Shown here one piece after another: positions 33,301 through 45,300 of a stretch of 45,750 nt of DNA (its first letter is position 1; every line of letters begins with the position of its first letter). The notes beneath the pieces were generated by a model. It was not told the origin of the DNA. It saw nothing but the letters and a program-made list of their open reading frames with translations, and ran no database searches. The translations under genes and the position numbers were made by a program. The DNA is from an uncultured Verrucomicrobiales bacterium. Lineage in GTDB: Bacteria; Verrucomicrobiota; Verrucomicrobiia; Verrucomicrobiales; Akkermansiaceae. The stretch lies in assembly GCA_937905985.1 (NCBI GenBank), contig CALCWC010000095.1:1-45750 (forward strand), in the 5' to 3' direction.

Positions 33301-36300
33301 ACAGCGTGAGCTCGCCTTCCGAGGATATGCAGATATCTTGTTCCGCCTCTGCGGTCAGGATGCCCGGCCCGGTCTTGGCTCCCGCCCCGTAATTTGCGGT
33401 GATGGAGCCGGTTTGGGAGAGGAGTGTGGTGCGGCCGGCGTAACCGTTGGTGACGGTAATGGATCCGGTGGCTGAAACGGTGGCCACCCCGCCTGCCTGG
33501 TATGTGAGACCGTCGACTGTTGCGAAGGATTGCAGGTTCAGGTTCATGCCCGCATTCAGGTTCGCCCTGGCCGTATCCTTGTAAGTGGTCAGGAAGATGT
33601 ACTGCCCGGCCGTTGCGTTTACCTCCCTGCGGGCGTTGAAGGTGAAGGCTTGCTGCCTCGTGCCGATACTGCCCTGCCTGGCCGTTATGTCGAGCTTGCC
33701 GGCTTCCACCAGGGCCGTAGAAAGCGCCGTGATGGAGTTCCCGGCGTTCACCGTGCAGATATCCGCCGAGACTTTCCCCATGAAGTTCAAATCCCCGCTC
33801 GTGACGGTGAAACGGGAATAATCGCCCGTGCTGCCGCCAAAATCGATTTTTATCTTGTTGTTGGCGCGGATCAGGAGTTCGTTGGTGGTGGTGACATCGT
33901 ACTTCATATTCTCGTACATGTCACGGTGGAAGGCGTCTTTCTTGACGTATGTGAATGACCTGTCCGTCGGGGTCCTCTGCGTGGATGTAGCCTTGGCGAA
34001 CGTTTGGCCGTCGGCAGGCATGGAACCGGGCCGGGCGACATAATCATAGGTGAGGTCACGGGTTGTTACCACCTTTGCCGTGTTGACGCTGATACGGTCG
34101 ATGATGGTTTTCCTGCCACTTTTTTTGTCTCCTACATAACCGGCAATCTTACCGTCAAAGTCACCCCGGTGCGCCGTATCCTTATCACTCCCCTCGCTGC
34201 CGGAAAATGTCAGTCGCCCGGATTCGGTAAGCTGCGTTTTGGTTTCCTTGGTCAAGCGGAGGCAATAGTCGGCAGGCTCGTATTGGCTCAGCACGCTGTC
34301 TTCCATGTAGGTGGTCGTTTTCCCTGTGGCCGTGTTCCTAAGCGTGATGCCATTGCAGCTCATCGATGACAGGTCGACGTTTCCGATGTTGAGGAGATAT
34401 TGGGACCGGTTGTTGATTTCCACCTGGCTCTTGCTGCCCATGACGTGGAGTCCGCCTCTGCCCGTGGGGTCGGTGTTGACGATGATTCCGGTGATATCAA
34501 TACCCGAATCCCTGGCGACAATGTCGTTGAGGGTGATCTGGTTGGTTGAGCAATCGTACACGAGGGTAACCCCCGAGTATCCCGCCAGCTTGAAGATACT
34601 CTTGGTTTTATCCCTTTGGTACAAGGCGCGCGCATTGTCCAGGGTGATGGAATTGCCCTTTGCGTCCAGCACCTGGAAAACCTCTGGAATAACGATGCTG
34701 GCGCCGCTCCGGGGGCCGCTGTATATCTCACCGTTGATATCGACAATCTTGGCCGTGATGGACACCGTTCCCATGACTTCAAGGGATGAGGGGGAACTCT
34801 TCACACCATTCCTGACATCATTGAGCGAGTAATTCTTCGTGTAGGTTGCATCATCAAACCAGCTCTCCGTGGAGGAGCCTGTTTTGTTTCCGCCATCGCC
34901 GCTGTTGGCAACCACCGTCTTTGCATGGTCCACAAGCTTTCCCTGAGCTTCAGATTCCCACCCGTTGAACAGGCCGGTGTACATGTCGAGCGGCCCTTGG
35001 AGCGAGTAGTCCTTGTAGGGGTTGTCGAAGCGGAAGTTCCCGCCGGCCTGCATGGTGGTGGTACCGCAGCGAACCTCGCCGCTGATGATGAGGTCATAGA
35101 GGCTGGAGGCATGCAGCAGGCTGTACGGGAACTCGTACCTGCCGCTGAGGGTGAGGTCGCCCGTGGCGTCGCTGCGGATGGCGACACCCTCGTTAAGATA
35201 GAGGTCCGGCCCGGCGCAGGGGGAAACGGCGTTGTCCACGGCCTGCCGGTTGAAGAAGAGTCCGGTTTCATGCCCGCGGAGAGTGGCGCCCTGCGTTTCG
35301 ACATCGGCGTTCAAACCGAGGGGGAAGTAGATATCCAGGCCGTGCTCTGCCGGGCTGTAGAGCTTGCCGTTGAAGACGCTCCGGGCAGCCTTGCTCTCAA
35401 TACGGAAGGCCATGCCGGGAACCGTGAGCGGTTTGAGGGACAGGAGCCCCTTGCTTCCGCTGCTCCCCGCCGTGTATGTGAAGAGCTCCTGCAGCGCCTC
35501 GGCAGATGCGGTCCAGACTCCGCCGTGCTCGCTGCTGTCGCCGAAAATCCTTTGGGCGGAGGTGAACTCCATGACCGGGGCGGCACCCGTGGAGAAGCTC
35601 ACCTTGACAGCAGACCCGAGACCCGCGTAGAGCCTGGCGCCAGCCCCCAGGGTGATGGAGGAGGTGACGCCGGCGGCTGTGTCGGAGGCCGCATTCCGGT
35701 AGTCCTCGCTTTCCTTCGTCTGCTTGAAGGGTTTCTTGACGGTGTTGGCGGAGCTGTCGTTGTAGATGGCCAGCTCGCCGCCCGCGCGCACTTCCTTGTT
35801 GATGGTGATGTTTTCACTGCGGTTGTTGTGGATGACGGCATCCTTCTTGCCCCAGGAATAGATGGTGGTGTTGGTGTCGTCGTCGCCGGCAATGACGGTG
35901 GTGCCGTCCACCAGGTTGTACCTGCCCCCGGCGCTGCCGGACTGGATAGTGACGTTGCCGATGGACTCCACGTTGCCGTTGATGTTCACCGTGTCGTTCG
36001 TGTCGATGGTGTTCTTGACATCGGAGTTGAACGTGGGAACAATGGCGCCGCTGGACACGCTGTTGTTCATGACGTGAATGGCGTGGGAATAGGCGGTGAG
36101 CTCGGTGTCCCCCCAGGTGTCGACGCTGCCGTTGAGGTTGAGCGTGGCGTTGGCGGTGGTGGCATCCCAGGTGGTCAGCACGCAGTTGGCGTTCAGGATG
36201 CCGCCGGCAAAGAGGTTGATCAGCGTCCGGCTGTCCACGTTGTTGGTGGCGGAGATGAGGGCCTTGTAATCATCCTTGTTCAGGTAGTGCGCCGCATCCG

Positions 36301-39300
36301 CGCGGCGCCGTATCTTGGAGCCGCTGCCCAGCGTCACCGTGGCGTTGAGGGTTTGCTTGGCATCCACCGTGCCCTTGGATGTGCCGGAGACGAGCCCCAC
36401 ATCCCCGCCGAATATGATGGATTTGCTGCCGCTGTCCAAGCGGTCGAAGTAATGCTTGTTGTGGGCGGTGATGCTGATGTCGTCCGTCAGGACATCCAGG
36501 GCGTTGCCGTCCGTTCCCAGGGTGATGGCGGAGGTCTGCGTGACATCGGATTTCACCTTGCCGATGTTGACGTCGACCGTGATGCTGCCGCCGCCTATCA
36601 GTTGGGTGGCCTTGACAGAGACGTCCGTCAGCGCCTTGGCGTTGAACTTCGCCACGTCAATCACGCCGCCCGCCAGCGTGATGGTGGCGGTGGAGCTGTC
36701 CTTCACATCAATGGCGTTCTTGCTGTAGGGGTTCAACGCCAGGGAAACGGTCACCTTCTTGCCGTGGCAGAGGTATTCCTCCGTGTTGAAGGCCTCCAGG
36801 GTGAGGACCCTGCCGGCGGCATCGAAGCCCGTGCCGATGGTGACATCTGCGGTGAACGCACCGTGGTTGCACGAGGTGAGCTCATCCATGATGTTGAGGG
36901 CGTTCGCCGTGATGTTGTAGCCGGACATGTCGCCCGTGTGCTTGTTGTCGGCGCGCACGGTCATGGTTCCGTTTTGGGCGCGGAGCTTGACGTTGTTGCC
37001 GAGCTTCGTCTTGTTGGCGACTGTTTCTGTGAAGTCGTTTTTCGCGCCGGAAGCGCTGATGCCGATGGCGTTCACGCCCAGGAAAGCGAGTTTGGCATGG
37101 GTGTCGACATGGGAGGCGATGGTGAGGTCACCCGTTGTCGCGGTGATGGTGCTGCCGTCCCCCACGGTCAGGGTGGCGTTGACGGTGTCCGTGATGGTCA
37201 GGAACGGGAAGGAAAGCGACAAACCTGTGGCGGCGATGTGGTCCTCCACGATACCGATTTCACGGATGATGTTTTGAAGGATGCCGACGGAGCCGCCCGT
37301 GATGGTGGCGTTGTTTCCAATCGCGAGCACCGGGGTGGTGCTCATGATGATTTCGCTGGAATTGAGACCGGCATTGATGGCGGCGAGCGTGATGTCGTAG
37401 GTGGAGGCATCAAGCTTGCTCTTGGAATTGGTGCCGATGGTGACGGCATTCCGGGCCTCGATGCTGACGCCGTTGCCGACGGTGAGAGTGTTGCTCTCCG
37501 TCTGCCTGAAGGTGGGAAGGAGGAAGGCAATCTTGCCGATAGCCGCACCCACGTTGACATGGTGGAACGTTTCCGAGATGTCGGAATCCGTGCCGATGCT
37601 GACGGAACCCCCGGTCGATTTCAGCTTGGTGATGCCATTCAGCGAGATTGCCGTGGAGGCGTTGTCCGTCCATTCGTAAACGGCGGCGGTACCGGCCACT
37701 CCGGCAATGGCCACTCCCACGGTGTGGAAGTTGTCCGTGTGTTTCTGCTTCGCGTCAATGGTGATGTCGCCTCCGGCGTTGAGGATGGTGTCGTTGACGG
37801 TGGCCTCCACGGCGGACTTGACGGTGGTGATGTTGACATGGGGGGCGATGGCCAGAAGGCCTCCCGTCACGGGAACCGTGGTGGGCGTGGTGGTAATGGT
37901 GTCTGTGGCTTTGATACTGGCGTTCCCGTCCACCTGGGCGGTCTTGCCGTGCAGGTCAACCTCGGCCAGGGTCTTCGGCTCCGCAATCGTGTCCATGGCG
38001 TTCGCCGCGCTGCTCATGGCTCCGGTAACATCCGCGCTGACCTCCAGCTTGGTGGCATCGTCCAGCTGGATGTTCGCGTCGCTGATGAGCTTGCGGACCG
38101 CCTCGATTTCCTTGTCGATTTCGGCCGTCGCCTTGCTCTTGTTCGTCTTCTCGTCCTCTGTCAGCGGCGTGGTGTCGTTTGAAACCTTCAGGGAGTTGAC
38201 ATCCAGGTTGATGGTCAAGCCCAGGGATGCGGCTACAGGCACGGTGGTGTACGTGGCCTCGCGGGAGGTGGTCGCCGTGACGTCCAGGTTGCCGCCCAGG
38301 GTGAGGGGCATGGCCCCGTTGATGCTGGCCTTGGAGCTGCCGGCCATGTTCATCACATTGGCGCAGAGGTTGGCGGACGCGGATGCATACGGGTTGACGG
38401 AAATGGCGAAGGTCCACAGGTGGGAGCGCATCCACTGGGTGTTGGTGGCCGCCACGGTCAAATCGCCGGCGGTGGTGATTCCCACGGTGCTGCCGTTGAC
38501 AGTCTCCTTGTCCGAGGTGATGACGGCTTCCGCCGCGCCGCGGAGCACCGGGCGCACCACGTTCAGGTTCCCCGCGGCGTACAGGCCGCCCGCCACGTTC
38601 ACCGTCACGGCGTCCGCATTCGCGGTTTCGTTCGCAAGCACGCTCATGGAGCCGGAACTCACGCTCGCGTTGTGTGCCTTTGCCTCCACATGGTCCGCGA
38701 TATCAATGCAGCTGACATCCACGCCCACGCCGCCGCCCAAGGCCCCTATGGCAGCATTGGCAATGGTGAAGCGGGTGCCCTTGTCCTTGCCCACGTTGGA
38801 GGTGTTGTCCGCCTTGACGGTGAGGGCGCCGTTCATCTTCATGACGGCTTCCTCCAGGTCAGCAATGACATTGTGGGTGATGGAGGAGGCGAACGCGCCG
38901 CCGGAGACACCCACCAGGCCGGAACCGGCGCCGCCGATGACGAGGCCGGACAAGTTTGCCTCACCGGATGCGTGCAGGGTGAAATCATGGGCGCTTTCCA
39001 CGCCGCCGCCGGTCATGGTGGCGGAGGTCATGGCATTGTCCTTCAACACGGCAATGCCCACTCCCACGCCCGCGCCCTTGCCAATCTGTATGGCCAGGGA
39101 GCCGAAGCCGAGGGTGAGGGTGCTCTGGCTCGTGGCTTCCGCCTTGATGTCGGCCTTCTTGTCGCTGTCCTTCTTGCGCTGGTTGAAGACGGTGTCCTTG
39201 ATTGCCACCTGGGTGACAGAGGCATCGGACACCCAGGAGAAGCTGCCGGTGAAGGCCACGCCGGTCCCGCCGCCCGTGATGGCGGCATTCGCCCCCGCCA

Positions 39301-42300
39301 GGAGCCCGGTGGTGGTGCTGTTCGCCAGCAAGTCCGTGGTGCCGCTGTTGTTGATGAAGCTGTTGCTCACCAGCATCTGGGTCAGGTTGATGTCATCCTT
39401 TCCATTGCCTCCCACGTAGATGAAGGAAAGCGCTGCGCCGAATCCCGCCCCGGGCTTGCCGCCGCCCACGCGGATGCCCAGCGCGCCCACGCCGTCCGTA
39501 AACGTGCGGGAGCTATCGGAAAGGGCCTTGAACTTGCCGGCCTCGCCGGTGACGGTCAGCGTGCTGCCCTTGATGTCCGTGATGACATGGTTGTTGAAGT
39601 TCAGGTAGTTGAACATGCCGGTGACGGCTGCGCTGCCCTTGGTGCCGGATGCACCAACGGAGATGAAGGTGGAATCCAGCGTGGAGGAGGCCAGGATATC
39701 CACCGCAGTACCCACCGTGGCGTTCACGTTCTCTATCAGGGCCAGGGTGGTGGCCCCGGCAAAGCTGCCCCACGACAGCACCATGCCGATGCCCGCGGTG
39801 TCACCATACCCGCCGCCGAAGCTCCACACGCGCTCGCGGTGCTTGTCCGTGGCATGCAGCGTCAAGCTGCCCGCCTCGATGTCCAGCTTGCCATCCGCAC
39901 CGGATTTCTGCTTGAGGGCGGCTTCCGTGGTGCTGCTCACCGGGGCAAAGGAGAACACGCCGCCCGCGCCGATGGTGACGCCCTCACCCTTGGCAACCGC
40001 GGCACCCACGCTGACGGCGGTGATGACGGAGGTGTCCTCGGCGGTGATGGAAAGTTTGCCGGGGGTGGTGACGGAGCAGCCTTCAACAATGGCCTTGCTG
40101 CTCATGTCCACCGCATTGCGGGAGATGGAGGCGCCGAGGTCGAAGGACACGCCGCCGTTGGCCGCCAGGAGAACGGGGAAATCCTCCCCGATGGACAGGC
40201 TGTTGCTGCTGTCGTCGCTGAAATAGCTCATATCCTGCCAGTTGCGCTCGTAATCGTCCGCGTTGTTTCGCTGCTGCAGCTCATCGAGGAAATTGCCGAT
40301 GGCTTCATCGCCCTCGGCATCGCCCTCGCCGTTGGCTTTCAAGGTGATTCCAACGGCTGCTCCCAGCGTGCAGGAAAAGGAGGTCAAATCCGTGAGTGAG
40401 GAGACCTTGACGCTCTCCGCGTCCACGCTGCCGCCCGTGAGATAGGAGCCCGTGTTGCCGGACAGGGAGTTCCACGCGCTGCCCGCCGCTATGTTGGCGG
40501 TGGCGGCACCCACGCCCGCCGCCACGTCCACTGCCGCCACAGTGGCCCTGTCGCTCGTGTCGAGGGTGAATTCGCCCACGCCGCTGTAGTCGCAGTCCGT
40601 GACGTAGGCCGTGGTGTCCATCACCGCGCGGTTGATGGAGAGCGCCCCGGCCCCGGTGACCAGGTTCTTATCCCCGGCGTTGACGGAGGCATCTCCCGCC
40701 ACAGAAACGAGGGTAGAAGTGTCCACCGCCTTGGTGGAGACATCGTTTTGACCGTTGTTGCCTGTGCCTGTGACGCCATATTGGCGTGCGGTTGTCTCCG
40801 TGTGGCTGTAGTCCACGCCCACGTTGGCGGCCACGGACGCAACGCCGCTGCCGCCCTTCTGAACGGCGGCGGAAATGCCGATGTTGACGAGCGTGCTCTT
40901 GTTCTCCGCCTTCACGTCAAGTCCGCTGTCGCCCTTGAAGTTCAGGGTGATGGCGCCCGCGCGGTCGAACGGCATGGCGGGATTCCCCCATACGGATTTC
41001 CAATTGCTCTCATACGAGCTGTTGATGGGCATGTTGTTGCCCAGCATGGCAGCCGTGAGCGCATTGTTGACCGTAACGGCCACGCCCACGCCCACGGCGG
41101 TCTTGCCGCCGTCCGCTTCCAGCCCGGATATGTTGAGCAGAACGCTCTTGTCCGTGGCGGTGATGGAGGAACCCTCGTCCTTCCCAGTGCCGCTGAGGGT
41201 GATGTTGGCATCGCCGCTGATTTCGCTAACAGTCATCTTGTTCTCGACGATGACGTTGACACCGCCCTGCACGCCGTGATCGGCGGAGCCGAACCCACCG
41301 GCCACACTCATCTCCATCATGAAGGCGTCTCCCGTGGCATCCACTTCCAACTGCCTTGCTTTCAGCGTGGCAGCGCCTATGTAGGTGACGGTGTTGAGCG
41401 TCTTTTCTCCAACGATGATGGAGCCGCCGAACCCGGAATCCGCCTTATGGGTGGAAATATACGTGGGGCGGCACAGTGTCAGGTAGATTGGGAGCTGCCC
41501 GGCAAACGTGACCTGCGTGCCCTTCGCAGATGAGGTGGCGCTCAGCTTGCTGCCCGCAGAAAGTTGCGCCCCGTCGTTGATGATGGTCTTGGTGTTGAGG
41601 TTGCGTACATCCACCACCAGGTCACCGCCTGCCGTCATGGTGTCCTCCCCGGCCTTGCCTGTGCCCTTCATGAGGGTGGATGCGTGGGAGGAGGTCAGCG
41701 AATTCAGGATGCCGAAGTCACCGGAATCCTTGTAATCGCGCACATACTGGAGAGAACCGCGAAGCGCCGTCAGGAATTGCGAGGGCGTGCGCTTCCCTCC
41801 CGCATCCGTCACAAACTTCGCCCAGTCCCGCCATCCCAAGAGGTCGAAGGACATAGGCAGGGACGTGGACGAGCTCACGCTGATGTTATTCCCGGCGGTG
41901 ATGTTGGCGTTGGAGCCGATTTCCACCGTGGTGTCGCCGATGAGGACGGGCACGGAAATGGAGCCGGCAATGGCTTTCTTGGAGGGAAGGCCCACGATGG
42001 AGGTTTCCGCGCCGCAGGCCGCCTCTATGGAGCTTGCGGCGTTCAGGGTGACGGAGCCGTTCTTCGCCGTAGCCGAGCCGTTGAACTGCAGCTTGTTGTC
42101 CGTGACGACAATATCAGAGGCTATAGACAAGGCGATGCTGCGATCCACTGCGGCTTCCCGGTCTGTCAACACTTCAAACAGGTCATGCCCCTTCTTGAAG
42201 AATCCGGCCAGGTTGTCTTGGTCGATGAGCTTTCTGAAGTTTTCGTCAATCCTCATCTTGCCGATTCCCAGGTCGATGACGATGCATTCCCGGAAGGCCG

Positions 42301-45300
42301 TGCCCAGATATTCAAAGAAGCCTTGCTCCTTCTCCGGCTTTTTCTCCTTGGCCTGCCCCAGGGTGTACTGGAGACTGCCGCTCATGGACAGGGACGAGGC
42401 GATGTTGTCCACCGATTGCATGCCGATACTCCCATGGTCGGAGGTGAGCGAGCCGTCGATGGTGGACTGATTCTTGTGAACCAGCAGGTTCACACCGAGC
42501 ATGAAAAGGTTGTTCGCGGCCGGAGGCACGCTCTCGTACTCCTTGCCCGGTTCTTTTCCAACCTTTTGCTCCCAGCCCGAACCCAGCGACATGAAGGGGC
42601 GGGCTTCGATATCGCTCGCCGTGCCAATGTTGATATCCTGCGCCGCGTTGATGGTGACGCTCTTGTCCACGTTCACCGTGTTATAGTCTGTCCCCACGGA
42701 GAACAGCAGGCCAACGGCATACTCTTTCGTGTTGCTGGTGAAGCAGTTTTCCAAGCTGAGCTTGCTCTTGGTGGTGCTGGTGATGGAAACGCTCGTGTTG
42801 GCAGAGGAGGCCCCGGTGGCGGTAATCGTGAGCCCCTGTCCCAGGTCCACCTTGCTGTTGTTGTAGATGTAGCCTATGGACATGGCAAGGGGGGCGCAAC
42901 CACCGCTGCCTGCCGTCTGGCGGCCGCTCAAGTCCGCAGAGGAGGATGAGCTGATGGAGACGGTCTTGCCTCGGATGGCACCCGCGTTGTTGTCGGCAAA
43001 GGAGACGGAAGCCTTGGAGATGCGCACCCCGATTTGCGGCAGGAGCTCCTTGCTGTTCTTCTTGCCGATGAGGCGCTTGAAGGCCATAACAAAGAACTTG
43101 CCGGCTTCAAACTTGACCAGCCCCACCTTGGAAAAGGCCTTGCCCACCTCAGAGTCGCCCGCACCCGGTATCATATTGACAATGGTGCCCATCACATCCG
43201 TGGGGGTGGTGTTGCCCAGGCAGCCGCCCCAGCCGTTCTGGGTGGCGGCGCTGATGGTGACATCCCCGCCCGCCTGGATGTTGAGGCCCTTGCCGAACTC
43301 GATATAGGTGTTGCCGAAGCCCTCCATGGTGATGGAGACATTGCCGGTGGCGTTGACCTTGAAGTTCTCTCCCACCGTCAGGGAGGCGGGAGAGAAGACG
43401 TAGTAGCCCGCCAGGGTGTCCGCGAGAGATTTCTTTTGGAACTTGAAGGTGAAATCCTCCACGCCCTCGATTGACACGTCCTTTCCAATGGTGATCACGC
43501 TCGTGGGGGAGAGGCGGTGCCAGCCGGAGTTGGTGAGGGTCAGGCTGTGCCCGTTGCCGGTAACGCGCGTGCCGTCCGCAATGGCGGCGTTTCTGATGGA
43601 GGCCTCCACATCCTTGGTGAGCACAATGTTGCCGGAGAGCTTCACCAGCGTGAAGCCGCTCGTCCATTCCTTGGGCGCGTCCCCGTTGGCGTAGGAAAGG
43701 TTCAGCACCTTCTTGATGAAGTCGCTGGAGATGTCATCGGCGTTGTTGATGTTTTCGCTGGTGAGTCCCTCGTGGTTCATCAGGTCGATGACACCCTGGC
43801 CGGAGGTGCCGTTCACCTTGTAGCCCAGCGGGGATTGCAGCTCGTACTCCAGGGCGTCGAAGCTGATGCTGCCGCCCTGGCCGTTGGCGGAGGATGCATC
43901 CAGTCCCGCCGATTCCGTGACGGTCAGCCTGCCATCGGAGGCCAGGGAGATGCTGCCGCCCTCTCCCGCGCCGTCCTGTGTTTCGCGCCGTGCAGTCAGC
44001 ACGCCCGCCACTTCCAGCAGCACGCCGTCCTTCTTGTTGGGCTCCGGGGACGGGGAGGGGTCGCCCTCCCGGCGCTCCCTGGCCTCCAGGCCGATGGCGC
44101 CATTGTTCTTGCTGATGGAAATGACGGTGCCGTCCTGCGTGAAGCTCTGGTGCGGGTGGGATGCCAGGGTGGCACCCTTCGCCACACGAAGCGTAGCCGT
44201 TTCGCCCGTGGCCGCAGCGTTGATGTTGCCGCTGTCGGTTTTGCCCTCCAGCAGGATGGAAGCCGCCTGGGCCGCATTGGCGTTGATGGCGGCAGTCAGG
44301 CTGGCTCGCAGCTCAGAGGCTGCCGACTGCGTGATGAAGGCATTGCCGGCAGAGGCGTTGGCCGCCAGTTCAATGGTGGCGGTGGCGGCGCTGCCGGTTG
44401 GCTTTCCCTTCAGGTATTCGGCATAGCGCTTCATGTAGGCGGCGTTTTTGGCGTTCACCTGCTCTTCCGAGTCCGTTTCCAGCACAGTTTCCGCCTGTGT
44501 CCGCTCCAGGCCGAGCTCGCCCACCGTCTTCGTTTCGGTGTACAGGGAGCTCAGCTTGCCGTCAATGTTGAGCGTGGCATTGCCGTGGGTGCCCTGGGCA
44601 ATGGCGGATACCGTGAGCGCCCCCTTGGCCTCCACGGTTCCCGTCACCGTCACCGCGGCGTTGCCGCCTCCCTCCGCCGTGAACTTCGTATCCTGGATTT
44701 CCTCCGCCTCGGAGCCAATCACGTTGCCCGTGGTGGCGGTGATGGTCACCTCGTTCCCTCCGGTTATCACGCCCTGCACGTTCACGTTGGCGTCACCGTT
44801 GATGGTGCCCGCAATGAGCGTCACGACATCCGCCTTGATGTTGGAGGCCTCCCCCAGCGTAAGCGCGGCGTTTCCCTTGAGGCTTACTGCCGCTATTTCC
44901 ACGTCTCCGGCCCCGCCCAGGGTGCTCTTCTGAATATCCACGCGAGTGTTGCCGCTCTCGGAGGTGGCGCTGATGTTGAGCGCGTTGTCCGCCAGCATGG
45001 ACTGGATAGTGCTGTTGGAAATGGTGATGGCAGCCTCTGCTGCATTTGTGGTGGCGGAGGCGTTGATATCCACGCTGTCCGCCGTGAGGTTGCTGTTGGA
45101 GAGCGTGATGCTCACGTTGCCCGCGAAGGTGCCGTCCGCCAGCTCGTTGGCGGCGTTGAGCGTGAAGCTGGTGAGCGTCTCTCCCTGTTTCACGGAGATG
45201 TTGTTGAGCACAATGACGCGCGCCTCCAGCGTGTAGTCTCCGCTGATGGCCTGGTTGGAGAACTCCAGCTTGTCCGGGTCGATATAGACCCAGTCGGCGT

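Noticed and set aside
34160..34168. RGD tripeptide in the adhesin as an integrin-binding site
   Set aside because: One RGD in over 5000 residues is expected by chance and its context shows no exposed-loop signature; kept only as a note in the gene entry.
34925..38182. A 1085-codon plus-strand open frame, and other long ones at 37707-39419, 38420-40399, 40748-41533 and 41564-42949
   Set aside because: These are antisense to the giant adhesin, where biased codon use keeps other frames open; their products are low-complexity and match no family.
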